Below, piece by piece: positions 12,611 through 22,510 of a DNA stretch of 64,000 nt. Origin of the DNA: Epiperipatus broadwayi (taxonomy: Eukaryota > Onychophora > Udeonychophora > Euonychophora > Peripatidae); contig JAQFVV010012435.1 in assembly GCA_028023455.1 (NCBI GenBank), forward strand, positions 1,180,001 to 1,244,000. The letters are read 5' to 3'. The notes under the pieces were generated by a model. That model made no database searches and was not told where the DNA came from. It saw nothing but the letters and a program-made list of their open reading frames with translations. The position numbers and the translations under genes were made by a program. Numbering within the stretch: position 1 is the stretch's first letter; every line of letters starts with the position of its first letter.

Positions 12611-13310
12611 AGTGTAAAATTAGATTAGGTTCCATCAAATAACTCCAAAATTTTCATTATCAATTTTAAAATCGGTTGTGGCTTTATAATTATCGACTTT
12701 TTTATATTTTGCTGTAATTGTATTTTTCATCTTGTTTCTTTTTTTAATATATATATATATCTTCAAGTCTTCTTCATTTTGATTTATAAGTGTATAGTGC
12801 CATTAGCAATTTTTAATGGTTAAATCATCTAATCAATAATTAGTGTCCTAACACTGTCTGATGTTTGAATCTGGATGAAATTTTAATTTTTTTTAAGTTG
12901 CAAGCACACCTGGGATTTAATTTCCAGATAACTGGACTACTCATTTGTTGATAAAATTTTAGTTAAAGAGAATATAAATATGACTTAACTTGGCAAAAAT
13001 TGTCTTTTTTTCTAGTATTTTTTATAGAGGAATTTTGTGGAAATTTTGCTCTATCATAAGCTACTTAGAGACTGTTATTTTTTTAATTTCTTTTAGGATA
13101 ATCTTTCATCTATTTAGTTTTATAGATAGTTTCATGATATGTATATTATTTAATTAAATTAATGATTATGAACTTTTTGAAACTTTCGATAATAAAATGG
13201 CTTTACCATTTCTTTCCGGAGTTAGTTTCTGATACTAAAAAATAACATATTTTCTCTTAATATCAAAATATTTTATAGTAACTGAAATACAGGCTTATTA
13301 TATACCTGTA
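12611..13310. other. AT-rich non-coding DNA
   Basis: Only short low-complexity frames and small AT microsatellites are seen. Confidence 0.5.
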
Positions 13311-13850
13311 CCACTATATGTAATATATGGGGTATATGAACTTTCACACAATCCACCATTCTATCTTATGTCACTGATACACTTGAACACATATATGTCG
13401 AAAAGATAAATTCTCATAAATAGACATATTTCATGCTAAGCCAGCAATCATCAATTAGTCCAGATTATCATCTCTACACATATATGCAATAAGTACTCAG
13501 ATATATATATTAAGATAACCAATCTTCATACCTTAAAGGACAGGTGTGAGCATTCCATCATCAGATTTTCAATTGGATGAACGGTTGAAGAGTTGGAGTA
13601 TGGAGTGGATTGAAACTTGTTCTTTAAAGTATGAAGATTGGCTATCTTAATATATATCTGAGCACTTATTGCATATATGTGTAGAAATGATAATCTGGAC
13701 CAAGTGATGATTGCTAGTTTAGCATGAAATACGTATATTGGTGATTATTTATCTTTTCAACATATATGTGTTCAAGTGTATCAGTGATATGAGATAGAGT
13801 GGTGGGTCGTGTGAAAATCTGTGCTCATATACCCTATATATTACAAAATA
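13311..13850. mobile_element. Foldback element with long inverted repeats (family C ends)
   Basis: The left arm (about 13311-13535) is the imperfect reverse complement of the right arm (about 13615-13850), with a loop of about 80 bp. Outer ends read TGTAATATATGGGGTATAT and ATATACCCTATATATTACA. Each arm contains the family C unit (ATTTATCTTTTC .. TCAAGTGTATCAGTGATATGAGAT) and, further inside, a segment shared with 22200-22410 (AAGTATGAAGATTGGCTATC, AATCTGGACCAA.TGATGAT). A near-direct repeat of about 24 bp starting CAAAATATTTTAT lies at 13264 and 13843, outside or at the edges. There is no open frame, so this is a non-autonomous element that would fold into a long hairpin. Confidence 0.8.
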
Positions 13851-13859
13851 TTTTATGTA

Positions 13860-15280
13860 ATTGAAAAAAAAAAGTGCCACAATAATTTATATAAAGATTT
13901 TTAAAAAAAATAAAAAAACACTAATCAATAAAAAATAATTATTTAATCTTGAGTTTTATGTAGAAGTTTTGAGAATTTTTAAAAATAAATTCTCATTTTA
14001 TAATATATATAACTTTTTTTTAAAAAAAAAAAAACTATATCCTAATGGTCAACACATAATTGTCTTGAATATAATTAAATAATCGAACTGTTAATTGCTA
14101 AAGAGGTCATGTGATGATACTCAGGAAGTGCCTGGTTGATGTTTAATCTAGATACGTTTACCTTGTGATTCTATAACTTTTCTATTGCATTAGATCACAT
14201 AGGATACTGTCATAAATAATAGAGACCAGATTTTATTAGATTTATTTAAATATTAATATTACAACTTCACTAATTAAAGTTACTTATTTATTATAATTTC
14301 TTGTTTATTTGAACTCACTATTTGATAGCCTCTTTTGTTTATATTTCTGAAAATAGCTAAATTATTCATTCAGGGAACATTTGTTTTCTCAATCACAAGT
14401 TTTTAATGTAGCAACATGTAGGATTCATTTATCACAATAATTTTTTTTCTATGATAAATAAGTGATTTTTTCATTAATTTATCGACTTGGCCAGTTAATG
14501 GGATTAAATTACAGTACTGACAATTACTCCCGTCAGAGAAATTAAAAAAAAACATACAATGTTTTATGCATAAATAAATAATCAAATGGTTGACCGCTCA
14601 AGAGATTATGAAGTTCAAACACTAGAAATAACATATTCAACTTCAATCCAGAGACCTCTAACTCTTGACTCTATGACTGTACTCAAATCACAGGGTTATA
14701 TATAAATTAATACCAAAGGAAGACTTGTTTACATTTTTATACATTTGTCAAATGACTCTGACAAATGTTTAAGTTACTTATTAAAATTCAGGATTGCAGA
14801 TGCAGGAAAAGTCTAAATGATTCCCATGATGCACTTCAATATAAAATATAATTTTTAACCTTAAAAATCAATATTAATAATTAATAATGATGTTGTTTAA
14901 AGTTGGTCATTATCTATTAACTAATGACCATGTGAAGTAAATCAGTGTTTTACATTTTTTGTATCTGACATTACACGATTACAATTGCCTGCTGTGACTA
15001 AGATAATACATGTGGGTAATAATACAATTTGAAAATAACATTATAAAAAATTTACCAGGAATTGGGCGATTACAGTAAGATATATATTAGTGAATCAAAA
15101 AAGCTTCAAAGAAATGTATTGATAGGGTTAGTTGTGAGAAAGGTTACGAGATATTTGAATGTTCAAAAAGATACATTGAAAATAAGATTTCTATCAATAA
15201 AAATCACTGAGATTTTTTTGGAACATTATTCAACTTAAGACATGAACCAGTAAGCTTTAACTCTTGAGATTATCACTGAT
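13860..15280. other. AT-rich non-coding DNA
   Basis: No gene is supported. Near 14585-14700 there is a weak minus-strand tRNA-like segment (TCTGGATTGAAGTTGAA resembling a B-box), too diverged to call. Confidence 0.45.
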
Positions 15281-15300
15281 TTTAAATCCATCGGTGTTTT

Positions 15301-15383
15301 TTTTCATATGTCAAATGCGTTGACCGGGAAGCGAACCCAGGCCAGCTGCTTGGAAGGCAGTTATAGGCCACCAATGCTTGACA
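15301..15383 (-). mobile_element. tRNA-Gly-derived SINE copy 2 (UCC-type)
   Basis: Read on the minus strand, this copy is strikingly close to an animal tRNA-Gly(UCC): GCATTGGTGG start, anticodon arm ACTGCCTTCCAAGCAGCT, B-box GGGTTCGCTTCCC and 3' end GGTCAACGCA. About a dozen bases of the D-arm are missing, which removes a normal A-box, so it is not a functional tRNA gene. It ends in a TGACATATG A-rich tail. It is flanked by the direct repeat AAATCCATYRGTGTTTT (15284-15300 and 15383-15399). Confidence 0.85.
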
Positions 15384-15396
15384 AATCCATTAGTGT

Positions 15397-15502
15397 TTTT
15401 TTCCCCATGTGTCATAGCATCAGCTGGGAAGCAAACCTGATAACCTGAGACAACTGCTTGTAAAGTAGCTGTCGCTGACCTCTCGACCACCAATGCTTGA
15501 CA
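15397..15502 (-). mobile_element. tRNA-Gly-derived SINE copy 3 (TAC-type)
   Basis: The minus strand reads TTGGTGGTCGAGAGGTCAGC (A-box), an anticodon arm with CTTTACAAGCAG, extra bases before the B-box, GGTTTGCTTCCCAG, then GATGCTATGACACATGGGG and an A-rich tail. It is flanked by AAATCCATTAGTGTTTT at 15383-15399 and again at 15502-15518. It sits directly next to copy 2 and shares the middle flanking repeat. Confidence 0.88.
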
Positions 15503-15519
15503 AATCCATTAGTGTTTTA

Positions 15520-17556
15520 TAGCAATATACAATTTCAGTCAAATGGTATTGGATTATCAGGAGTGTTCATTTACTCTTTTTTTGCATAATGAAATATTGA
15601 AAACTATAGAAAAGCAATCTCTTAAACTACTACAACATAAGATTTTTCTCTACTTCTCAACAATTTAGCTTTGAGAAGTTTGATATAGTGGTACTGTGAT
15701 GGACTTGAGAACTAAAGGTCATTGGATTAAAAATCCACCCATAATTTATATTCTTATGCATCACATCATCCTGAATAATAAACCATTTTATTATTATTAT
15801 ATCATATGGATTTTTTTCTGGCGGAATACCTTACACAATATCTAAAATTGGTATTTTTAGTTTCTAATTGCTAAAAATTGTTACTTCCATTATATTTCCT
15901 TAATTAATTTTTTTTTACAATTTTCCACAAAATTATTCACATCATAAAATGTTTTTCATCTTATATTTTTGCAATACTTAGTGTATTTTCTATTATGAGG
16001 AAGCTTTTGGTGCAGTAATAATCAATCTGTTTTTATGTGTGTGACCAGGTTTGAGTTTAGATTGATTAAACATGGAATTTTTTTTCCAGCAAGCATAGAA
16101 CTTTTAATGAGTAGACCATAGCTAATACAATGATTCATCTTTTATTGGTTGGTAAATAGAATAAAGAATAGAACAAGAATAGAAAAACGCTAACATTCAC
16201 TAACCAACAATCTGAAAGTCGACTGATTACTGATCTCTTTTTCGTTGTTCCTATATGAGCTGCTGGAGAGGTTTTGACCCTGCATTAGACTGTTTAAAGA
16301 CTCTTTTATCTATCTTACCATGTTTTAATACTAATGAGATTCTTCATTTTAGAATGTTTGAAAAATAGTTTTAAAGTAATGCTTTTGGTTAGACTTAAAA
16401 ATGAATATATAAATACTTAGTATTTTTACACCTAGTAATAATTTGTTACAATATCAAGATATAGGACATGTAATGTCAACAAGCAGATATATTAAATTTG
16501 TAAAATTATATAAAAACAAACAAACAAAAGATAATATTCTTCTCTTCCTTCCTCATTATGTTTTTTTTTTATACATATATACAAAATTAACTATCAGAAC
16601 ATGATAAAAGCTTAAAGTTTGTGAACCTTTAAAATGTTTTTATAGAAGATTTTATCATATCTAGTAATTATGTTATTATATCAAACCATACTTTATTATT
16701 TGTCTATGCTTGATGGATTATTCTCAAAATTATTTATTACAAATGAATACTAGTCTGTCTTGAGAAATAAAATAGTGCCTAAATTATGCACTATTGTGAA
16801 TATTGGCAATTAATTTCTTCTCACCAAATTGTTGTATGAATTTGCTATTACAGTATATATAGCAACTATTAGCTAGCAAAAGGGGATCTCCTTTTGTTAG
16901 CTTAAAAAATAACAATTTGATCATTAACATTTGCCAGAGATTTCTATGTTGTTCTTATAGAAAAATTTATATGATTAGAAAATAAATTTCACTTACATTA
17001 GCCTGTGAATGTTTAGAAAATAAATTTCACTTATATTAGAGCCCGGGAATATTTATTTGTTTATACATATATAAGAAATAATTAAATTACAGATAAAAAA
17101 ATGTTTGAATGAGAACTACAACGGTGTTGTAACGGGAGCAAGTTGCACATGCATGTATATCAGGGAGTGCATAACTCTGGTCTAATTTTTATTTTAATAA
17201 TTTTGCAGTAAAATAGAAATTGTAATTTCAGAGATAGCAGATCAAAATAGAAATAACATCTCAGAAACTGAGTTAAAATTATAAAAGTTGCAATCTTAAT
17301 ATTAGGGGAAAAGCTTACACGCACTATTTATTAGGAATGTCAATGATGATATTTTAGAAAAATTAGACAATAAATAAAAAGAAAGATGCCGCAAAAGAAG
17401 CAATTTGTATTTATGTTTGTAATATCTCTTTTATTAGAAAAAATAAAAAATTGACCAAAGAAAGAAAGATATTTTTTATAACGTTTTTTTTTTTTTTAAA
17501 AGTAATTTTATAATCATCTGCAATATTCATTATTTAAAAACTCTAAGAAAATTTGT
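15520..17556. other. AT-rich non-coding DNA with weak diverged repeats
   Basis: Near 16235-16320 a segment (GTTCCTATATGAG .. CTGTTTAAAGACTCTTTTATCT) resembles 17895-17960 (GTTCCTATACTTATATGAGG .. GGGCTATTTAAAGACC). It also resembles, in reverse complement, the family F repeats at 54130 and 59912. A weak tRNA-like stretch at about 15685-15740 has GGATTAAAAATCC in place of a B-box. No gene is seen. Confidence 0.4.
16975..17050 (+). repeat. Tandem duplication, 38-bp unit
   Basis: TTAGAAAATAAATTTCACTT occurs at 16975 and 17013, followed by similar sequence (ACATTAGCCTGTGAATG and ATATTAGAGCCCGGGAAT). This is a small local duplication with some divergence. Confidence 0.75.
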
Positions 17557-17569
17557 TTACATTAGTTTT

Positions 17570-17715
17570 TTATCTTTTCGACATGTGATCAAGTGTTCTG
17601 CAGTATGAGATAGCCTGATAGTTGAGGGCCGTGTGAAAGTCTGAGTTCAAACCCCTATATATTAAATATTGGAATGCAAGTATGAAAAAGCCTGTACTGT
17701 AGAAAAAAAACATAT
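17570..17715 (+). mobile_element. SINE-like family C unit with target-site duplication
   Basis: The unit starts TATCTTTTCGACATGTGATC. It contains GGGCCGTGTGAAAGTCTGAG and a B-box-like GAGTTCAAACCCC, then AAGCCTGTACTGTAG and a run of A. A perfect 13-bp duplication, TTACATTAGTTTT, flanks it at 17557-17569 and 17716-17728. An A-rich 3' tail, a flanking duplication and a possible tRNA-like B-box together indicate a SINE mobilised by a LINE. The A-box is not convincing, so the tRNA origin is only an inference. Confidence 0.8.
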
Positions 17716-17728
17716 ATTACATTAGTTT

Positions 17729-18754
17729 TATAAATTGCTTTGATGATCATCTTAAGAATATATATTATTCTTCTGTTATCATTTTTAGATGTATATGTCT
17801 ATGTCTGTGAATATGTGTTTTGAAATAACTACTTAAATCCTCACCACCCAATAATCGGCAGGCTTTGTTCCTATACTTATATGAGGGATGGTTGGAAAAA
17901 CTTTTTTCTCTATAGTGGGCTATTTAAAGACCTTTTATATTTTAATAGAATCAGCATAGAGTATAATCCATCTTATGTATTTGATTTAAGAAACCATCTG
18001 TGAAATAATCTATCTACATAAATCGAAGACTACTTGTACATTATTAAATTTAAAACAATACACTTACATAAGTTAAAAGCTATGTTTATATTAAATTTTA
18101 AAAAACAATCTTCTGAAAAGATTAGTTTTTGACTAATCTATGTAAAGCGCAATGTAAGATAAAAGTATGTATGCTTTATTTAAATAAAATCTGAATATTA
18201 GATTAAGATATGTGTAGAAGGAAATAAAAACAAGAAGATTAATATTTATTCTTGAGGTGACCATCCGCTCATTTTTGTAAAAGATTTATTTTCAGTAATC
18301 CGACGGCTTAAGGACACGCGACAAAAACTAAGTAAAAAAATAAACAAACGCTGTAAATGTTGTGAACATATGACTAGGACATTGAACCTTTAAAAATTAA
18401 TAGTTTGTAAAACATTTGTGGAAGAGGCTTTCCAAATATTTTTACCCAATTTTTTTTAAAAAAAAAAAAAATCCTGTCTTACTATATAGAATAGTTTCAG
18501 AACTTTTTTTTTTTTTGACTTATATAATGACATCCCAAATTTGCTATAGACAGATTGAATAGCAACAGAGTATTAAAGTTAAAAAAGAACACTATCTCGT
18601 TATTGTTGATAATCTGTTACTGCTTGCCATTTCCTAAATACATTTTACTTCATCATCTCATAAATGGTGATTTACTCTACAATAAATATATAATCGAATG
18701 ATTATTTTTTCTGAAAATCATGTGAGATTTAATACTTGGAACAAATGCAGAACA
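17729..18754. other. AT-rich non-coding DNA
   Basis: Poly(T) and poly(A) runs and short frames only. A diverged family F-like segment lies at 17860-17960. Confidence 0.45.
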
Positions 18755-18771
18755 TCAATCTAGGAACTTTT

Positions 18772-18858
18772 GTTTTTTCTCATATGTCAAAGCATTGACC
18801 GGGAAGCGAACCCGAGCCGGCTGCTTGGGAGGCAATTACGCTAACCACTGGGCCACCA
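18772..18858 (-). mobile_element. tRNA-Gly-derived SINE copy 4 (CCC-type)
   Basis: On the minus strand the head is TTGGTGGCCCAGTGGTTAGC (a near-canonical A-box), anticodon arm TTGCCTCCCAAGCAG with a CCC anticodon, GGGTTCGCTTCCCGG (B-box and T-arm), then TCAATGCTTTGACATATGAG and an A-rich tail. This is the closest copy in the window to a complete tRNA-Gly cloverleaf. It is flanked by an imperfect duplication, CAATCTAGGAACTTTTG and CAATCTTGGAACTTTTA (18756-18772 and 18860-18876), so it is a retrotransposed copy and not a tRNA gene. Confidence 0.88.
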
Positions 18859-19238
18859 ACAATCTTGGAACTTTTAGATGTTAAGTTTGTGAATCTACCA
18901 CTTAGCTACAACAGATAACATTGTATAATATACATTGTAAAGATACATACAAATGTGAACATTAGAATAAGATATGAAATGAAAACAGAAACTAAAAAAA
19001 AAGGAGTTATTAACTAGTGCCAGATCTCTATCACTATGTGAATAAATTGATTTGAGTTTAAAAGAGAATTTTAGACTCTTAACTCAAATAGTATAAAGAG
19101 ATTAAAGGCAGCCTTGATTTCTAAATTGTACTTGGTGAAATCAAAAACTGTTATGGGAATATTATGTAGAATTATATCGAGGTGAGGCTTATAATAGATG
19201 GTGATGGATACCATTTAATTACTAATATTTTGCAATTT

Positions 19239-19343
19239 ATTTTCCCATGTGTCTTAGCATCGGCCAGAAAGCGAACTCACTAACCTGGGATAACTGCTTG
19301 TAAGGCTGCTGTGCTGACCTCTCGGCCACCAACGCTTGACAAA
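19239..19343 (-). mobile_element. tRNA-Gly-derived SINE copy 5 (TAC-type)
   Basis: The minus strand reads TGTCAAGCGTTGGTGGCCGA as its start and a GAGAGGTCAGC A-box. The anticodon arm ends in CTTACAAGCAG, followed by GGTTAGTGAGTTCGC and GGCCGATGCTAAGACACATG. The perfect duplication TAATATTTTGCAATTT flanks it at 19223-19238 and 19344-19359. This copy shows the SINE ends most clearly. Confidence 0.92.
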
Positions 19344-19359
19344 TAATATTTTGCAATTT

Positions 19360-21916
19360 TTAATTTGTATTGTAAAGTACCATAGAGTCAACACTCTTAG
19401 ATATGTGAAATTATTTTCAATACTTCTCTCCAATTTTGTCTATTTTTTGCAAAAGGGCAGGGTGAATCCTAGCTAACCCCTTGATCTTTTTAAATTTCAT
19501 TAATTTTTATAACTTCCCCATTGACTATAAAAACTTGTAATTTCAAAAATTGGGGTCTTTATGCTACAATTCTTACAAATTCTATTGTTACCAATAGTTT
19601 TATGACTATTTTCAATAATTTTCTTGTTCAATTCTATTTTTTTTTTGTACATTTTTTCATTGATACTTTTTATATCTAATGAAGTGTCAATAATTTACTG
19701 TAAAAGTTTTTGCAAATATCAAGTATCTTTACATCAAATGCATTTATGTACATTTATTTTATAACCTGGTATTTTCTTTCATAGATCTTATTTTGATCTA
19801 TAAGCATGGTCTTATTTGGATATTAAGGGTGTAATTCCCATTTTTGACAAAACTAATGATTTTATTTTCAAAGTATATAAAATTATCTACACCACAATTT
19901 AATTCTATAAACTTTGGATTTTTTTGTTTCTTCTTTCCTAAACATATATATATATATATATGTTTTGCATGTTTATGTGTAATCTATATATTTTTATTCC
20001 TTTTATCATCATAATGTTGATTGCAGCATTTCATTGATAGCTACTGTCAATAAAATATGGATCTTCACTTCATTCCTTGTTTTTTTATGTTTTTATCCAC
20101 TGTTTACTCAAATATGCAATGAATATGATTAGCAAAAAAAGGATCTTATTGTCTTTTTCCATTTCAAACATCACACATTTTCATGAATGATTATGAAATT
20201 ATTATAGATAAGATTGTTTAATTTATATGATTCAAATACTGTCCATATTAGTTTTTGGGGGAATGCACCAAACGTCCTCTGAAATTTAACTTAGTACTTA
20301 TATAATTTTTTCCTTTGCTTTTAGTATTTTTTATTGTTAGAGATTAAAATGTAACATCTGTTTTATAGTATTTCTATCTTCTCTAAATAGAATTTGATTC
20401 AATAATCTAATGCTACTGTATTTCATATTTTGAAATGTTTATCAAAAATTGTACTGTATTTCCATATTCTCTTTTATTATATAAAACAATAGTTTCAAGA
20501 TAGTTCTAAGCTTTGATTATATTTAAGGTAAGTTATATGACTCGTCTATAGATTCATATGAATAATCTTTTTCAAGACTTCTGGGTACTCATAATGACAT
20601 ATCACCATTTTTTGCTTTGCTTTCTGGTAAAAGAGTGCATAGATAAGTAGATTAAAATAGCGAATAGCAAACTTTTATCATGTGTGAGCCCATAGACATA
20701 GATGAATTCATTTAGGCTATATAGCATGTTTGGATTATGAAACTTTATTTTGTTAGTTAAATTAATATAATTTATAAGTACATAAACATGTAACACAATT
20801 TTATTAAAGATTATACACATTATAACACCAACAAAAATAATTAACAACAATTAAGTAAACTATAATTAGCAATTTGATAATTAAAAAAGTTAATATTGTA
20901 ATTTTTTTAAAAATGTAACCTATTCATTTTTTTTAGAAGATAAAATGAAAGATATTAAATAAAATTCTTGATTTTTATTTTATAAATAAATGAATTAGTC
21001 AGCTAAGTGACTTATCTCTTCATCCTTGGGGGGGGTACATATTCTCTCTTTCTATTTATCTCACAAAATAAAATTTATTGCAGTGCTTTGCTATCCTTCT
21101 TCAAAATGGAAATGGTATTAAATTAGAAAATTCAAATTAATTTAATTCACTATATTTTCTCCAAAAATTGAAATCTTTAATTTCCATTCAAGTGACATGA
21201 AGATCTTTAATTATAATACTTGAGTATTCAAATAAACCAAGATGGCCACCCATATTTTTGATAAATGTACAGTTTCAAGGGCCTATAATTTGCTGAAGAT
21301 GTGTTAGAGGTTAAATTAAAACAAAATTAATAAATCGATTATTAAATTTTAAAAAAGGAATAAATTCTGATAAATTTCATTAAAAAGCTTTATTTCAATT
21401 TTTTTTTTTTACTTACGTGGGAAGTGACAAGATGCTCTTAACATTGTCGTACTTTGGTTCAATCAGCATATTTCTTTTGTCAGCAGTTTTTTTGGTAAAT
21501 TGTCATAATGATTAAAAATTTGGGAACTCTTGGTCACAGAAAATGTTGCAATGGACTATTTTCAAAGCTACAGGATCGTGTCCTCCTGAAAAGTGCACAT
21601 TAATGGTCACAATATGATTGTACAATACCAACATGAATAAAGTGTAAATATTGTACTTATATATATTTTTCATTTTTCTGTTAAGTTAATCCAAAAAAAA
21701 AAAAAAAAAGGAAATAAACTGTAAATGTTGTAATTAATTTTTCCACAATGATTTTTTTAAAAATAACAGTAATAAAAAATAAAATGTAAATATGAAATGT
21801 TTTCTAGCAGGTATTTTTTTGTAAACATTTTTTGTGGGTCCCTGAAACTATAGATTTTTTAAAAAATACAGATTATTTTGGTTTACTTAAAAACTCAGGA
21901 GCATCTTAATTTTCAT
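19360..21916. other. AT-rich non-coding DNA
   Basis: Nothing recognisable apart from an (AT)n run at about 19949-19966, a G-run at 21028-21034 and A/T homopolymers. The 82-codon minus frame at 20602-20850 is hydrophobic and low in complexity, and I do not support it. Confidence 0.5.
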
Positions 21917-22060
21917 TATTTATCTTTTCAACATGGGTATGATCAGGTGGGTCAGCAATATGAGATGGCATGGAGAGTTGAGGGTTGTGTGAAAGTCTGA
22001 GTTCAAATCCCTTATATTACATTATATATGTGCAGGTGTGTGCAAGCCTGTACAGTGTAT
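21917..22060 (+). repeat. Family C unit, upstream member of a direct pair
   Basis: TTTATCTTTTCAACATGGGT opens the unit. GGGTTGTGTGAAAGTCTGAG and the B-box-like GAGTTCAAATCCC follow, then a 3' part with GCAGGTGTGTGCAAGCCTGT. About 100 bp are nearly identical to 22411-22510. No clear target-site duplication can be assigned to the unit alone. Confidence 0.75.
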
Positions 22061-22510
22061 TAATTTACATATTTAAAAACAGTGCATTAAAGGTCTGCCT
22101 ATCCCTCACATTTGTATGTAAATGGATTATTCTCCAGTACAACATGAGGGATCAAAATGACTAAATGGTCAACATGGGTAGGATGACAATCTTGGCACTA
22201 ACGTGGGCTTTGAACATTCTGCCATCAGATTTTCAATGAAATGGATGGCTGAAGAGTTGTGGGTTGGAGTATTTTGAAGCCTGTCCATTAAAGTATGAAG
22301 ATTGGCTATCTTAATATAAAGCTGAGCACTGATTGTATATATGTGTGAGGATAGTAATCTGGACCAACTGATGATGGCTGGTTTAGCATGAAATATGTAT
22401 ATTGGTGGTTATTTATCTTTTCAACATGTGTATGATCAGGTGGGTCAGCAATATGAGATGGCATGGAGAGTTGAGGGTTGTGTGAAAGTCTGAGTTTGAA
22501 TCCCTTATAT
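22061..22510 (+). repeat. Family C half-foldback with downstream direct unit
   Basis: The segment 22200-22410 is homologous to the loop and right arm of the palindrome at 13311-13850, sharing CATCAGATTTTCAAT, AAGTATGAAGATTGGCTATC and AGCATGAAATA.GTATATTGG. It runs directly into a second family C unit at 22411-22510. With the unit at 21917 this makes two direct repeats about 490 bp apart. There is no coding capacity. Confidence 0.75.

Noticed and set aside
18785-18855. Functional tRNA-Gly gene
   Set aside because: The cloverleaf is nearly complete, but it has an A-rich tail, flanking duplications and the extended trailer seen in the SINE family, so it is a retrotransposed copy.
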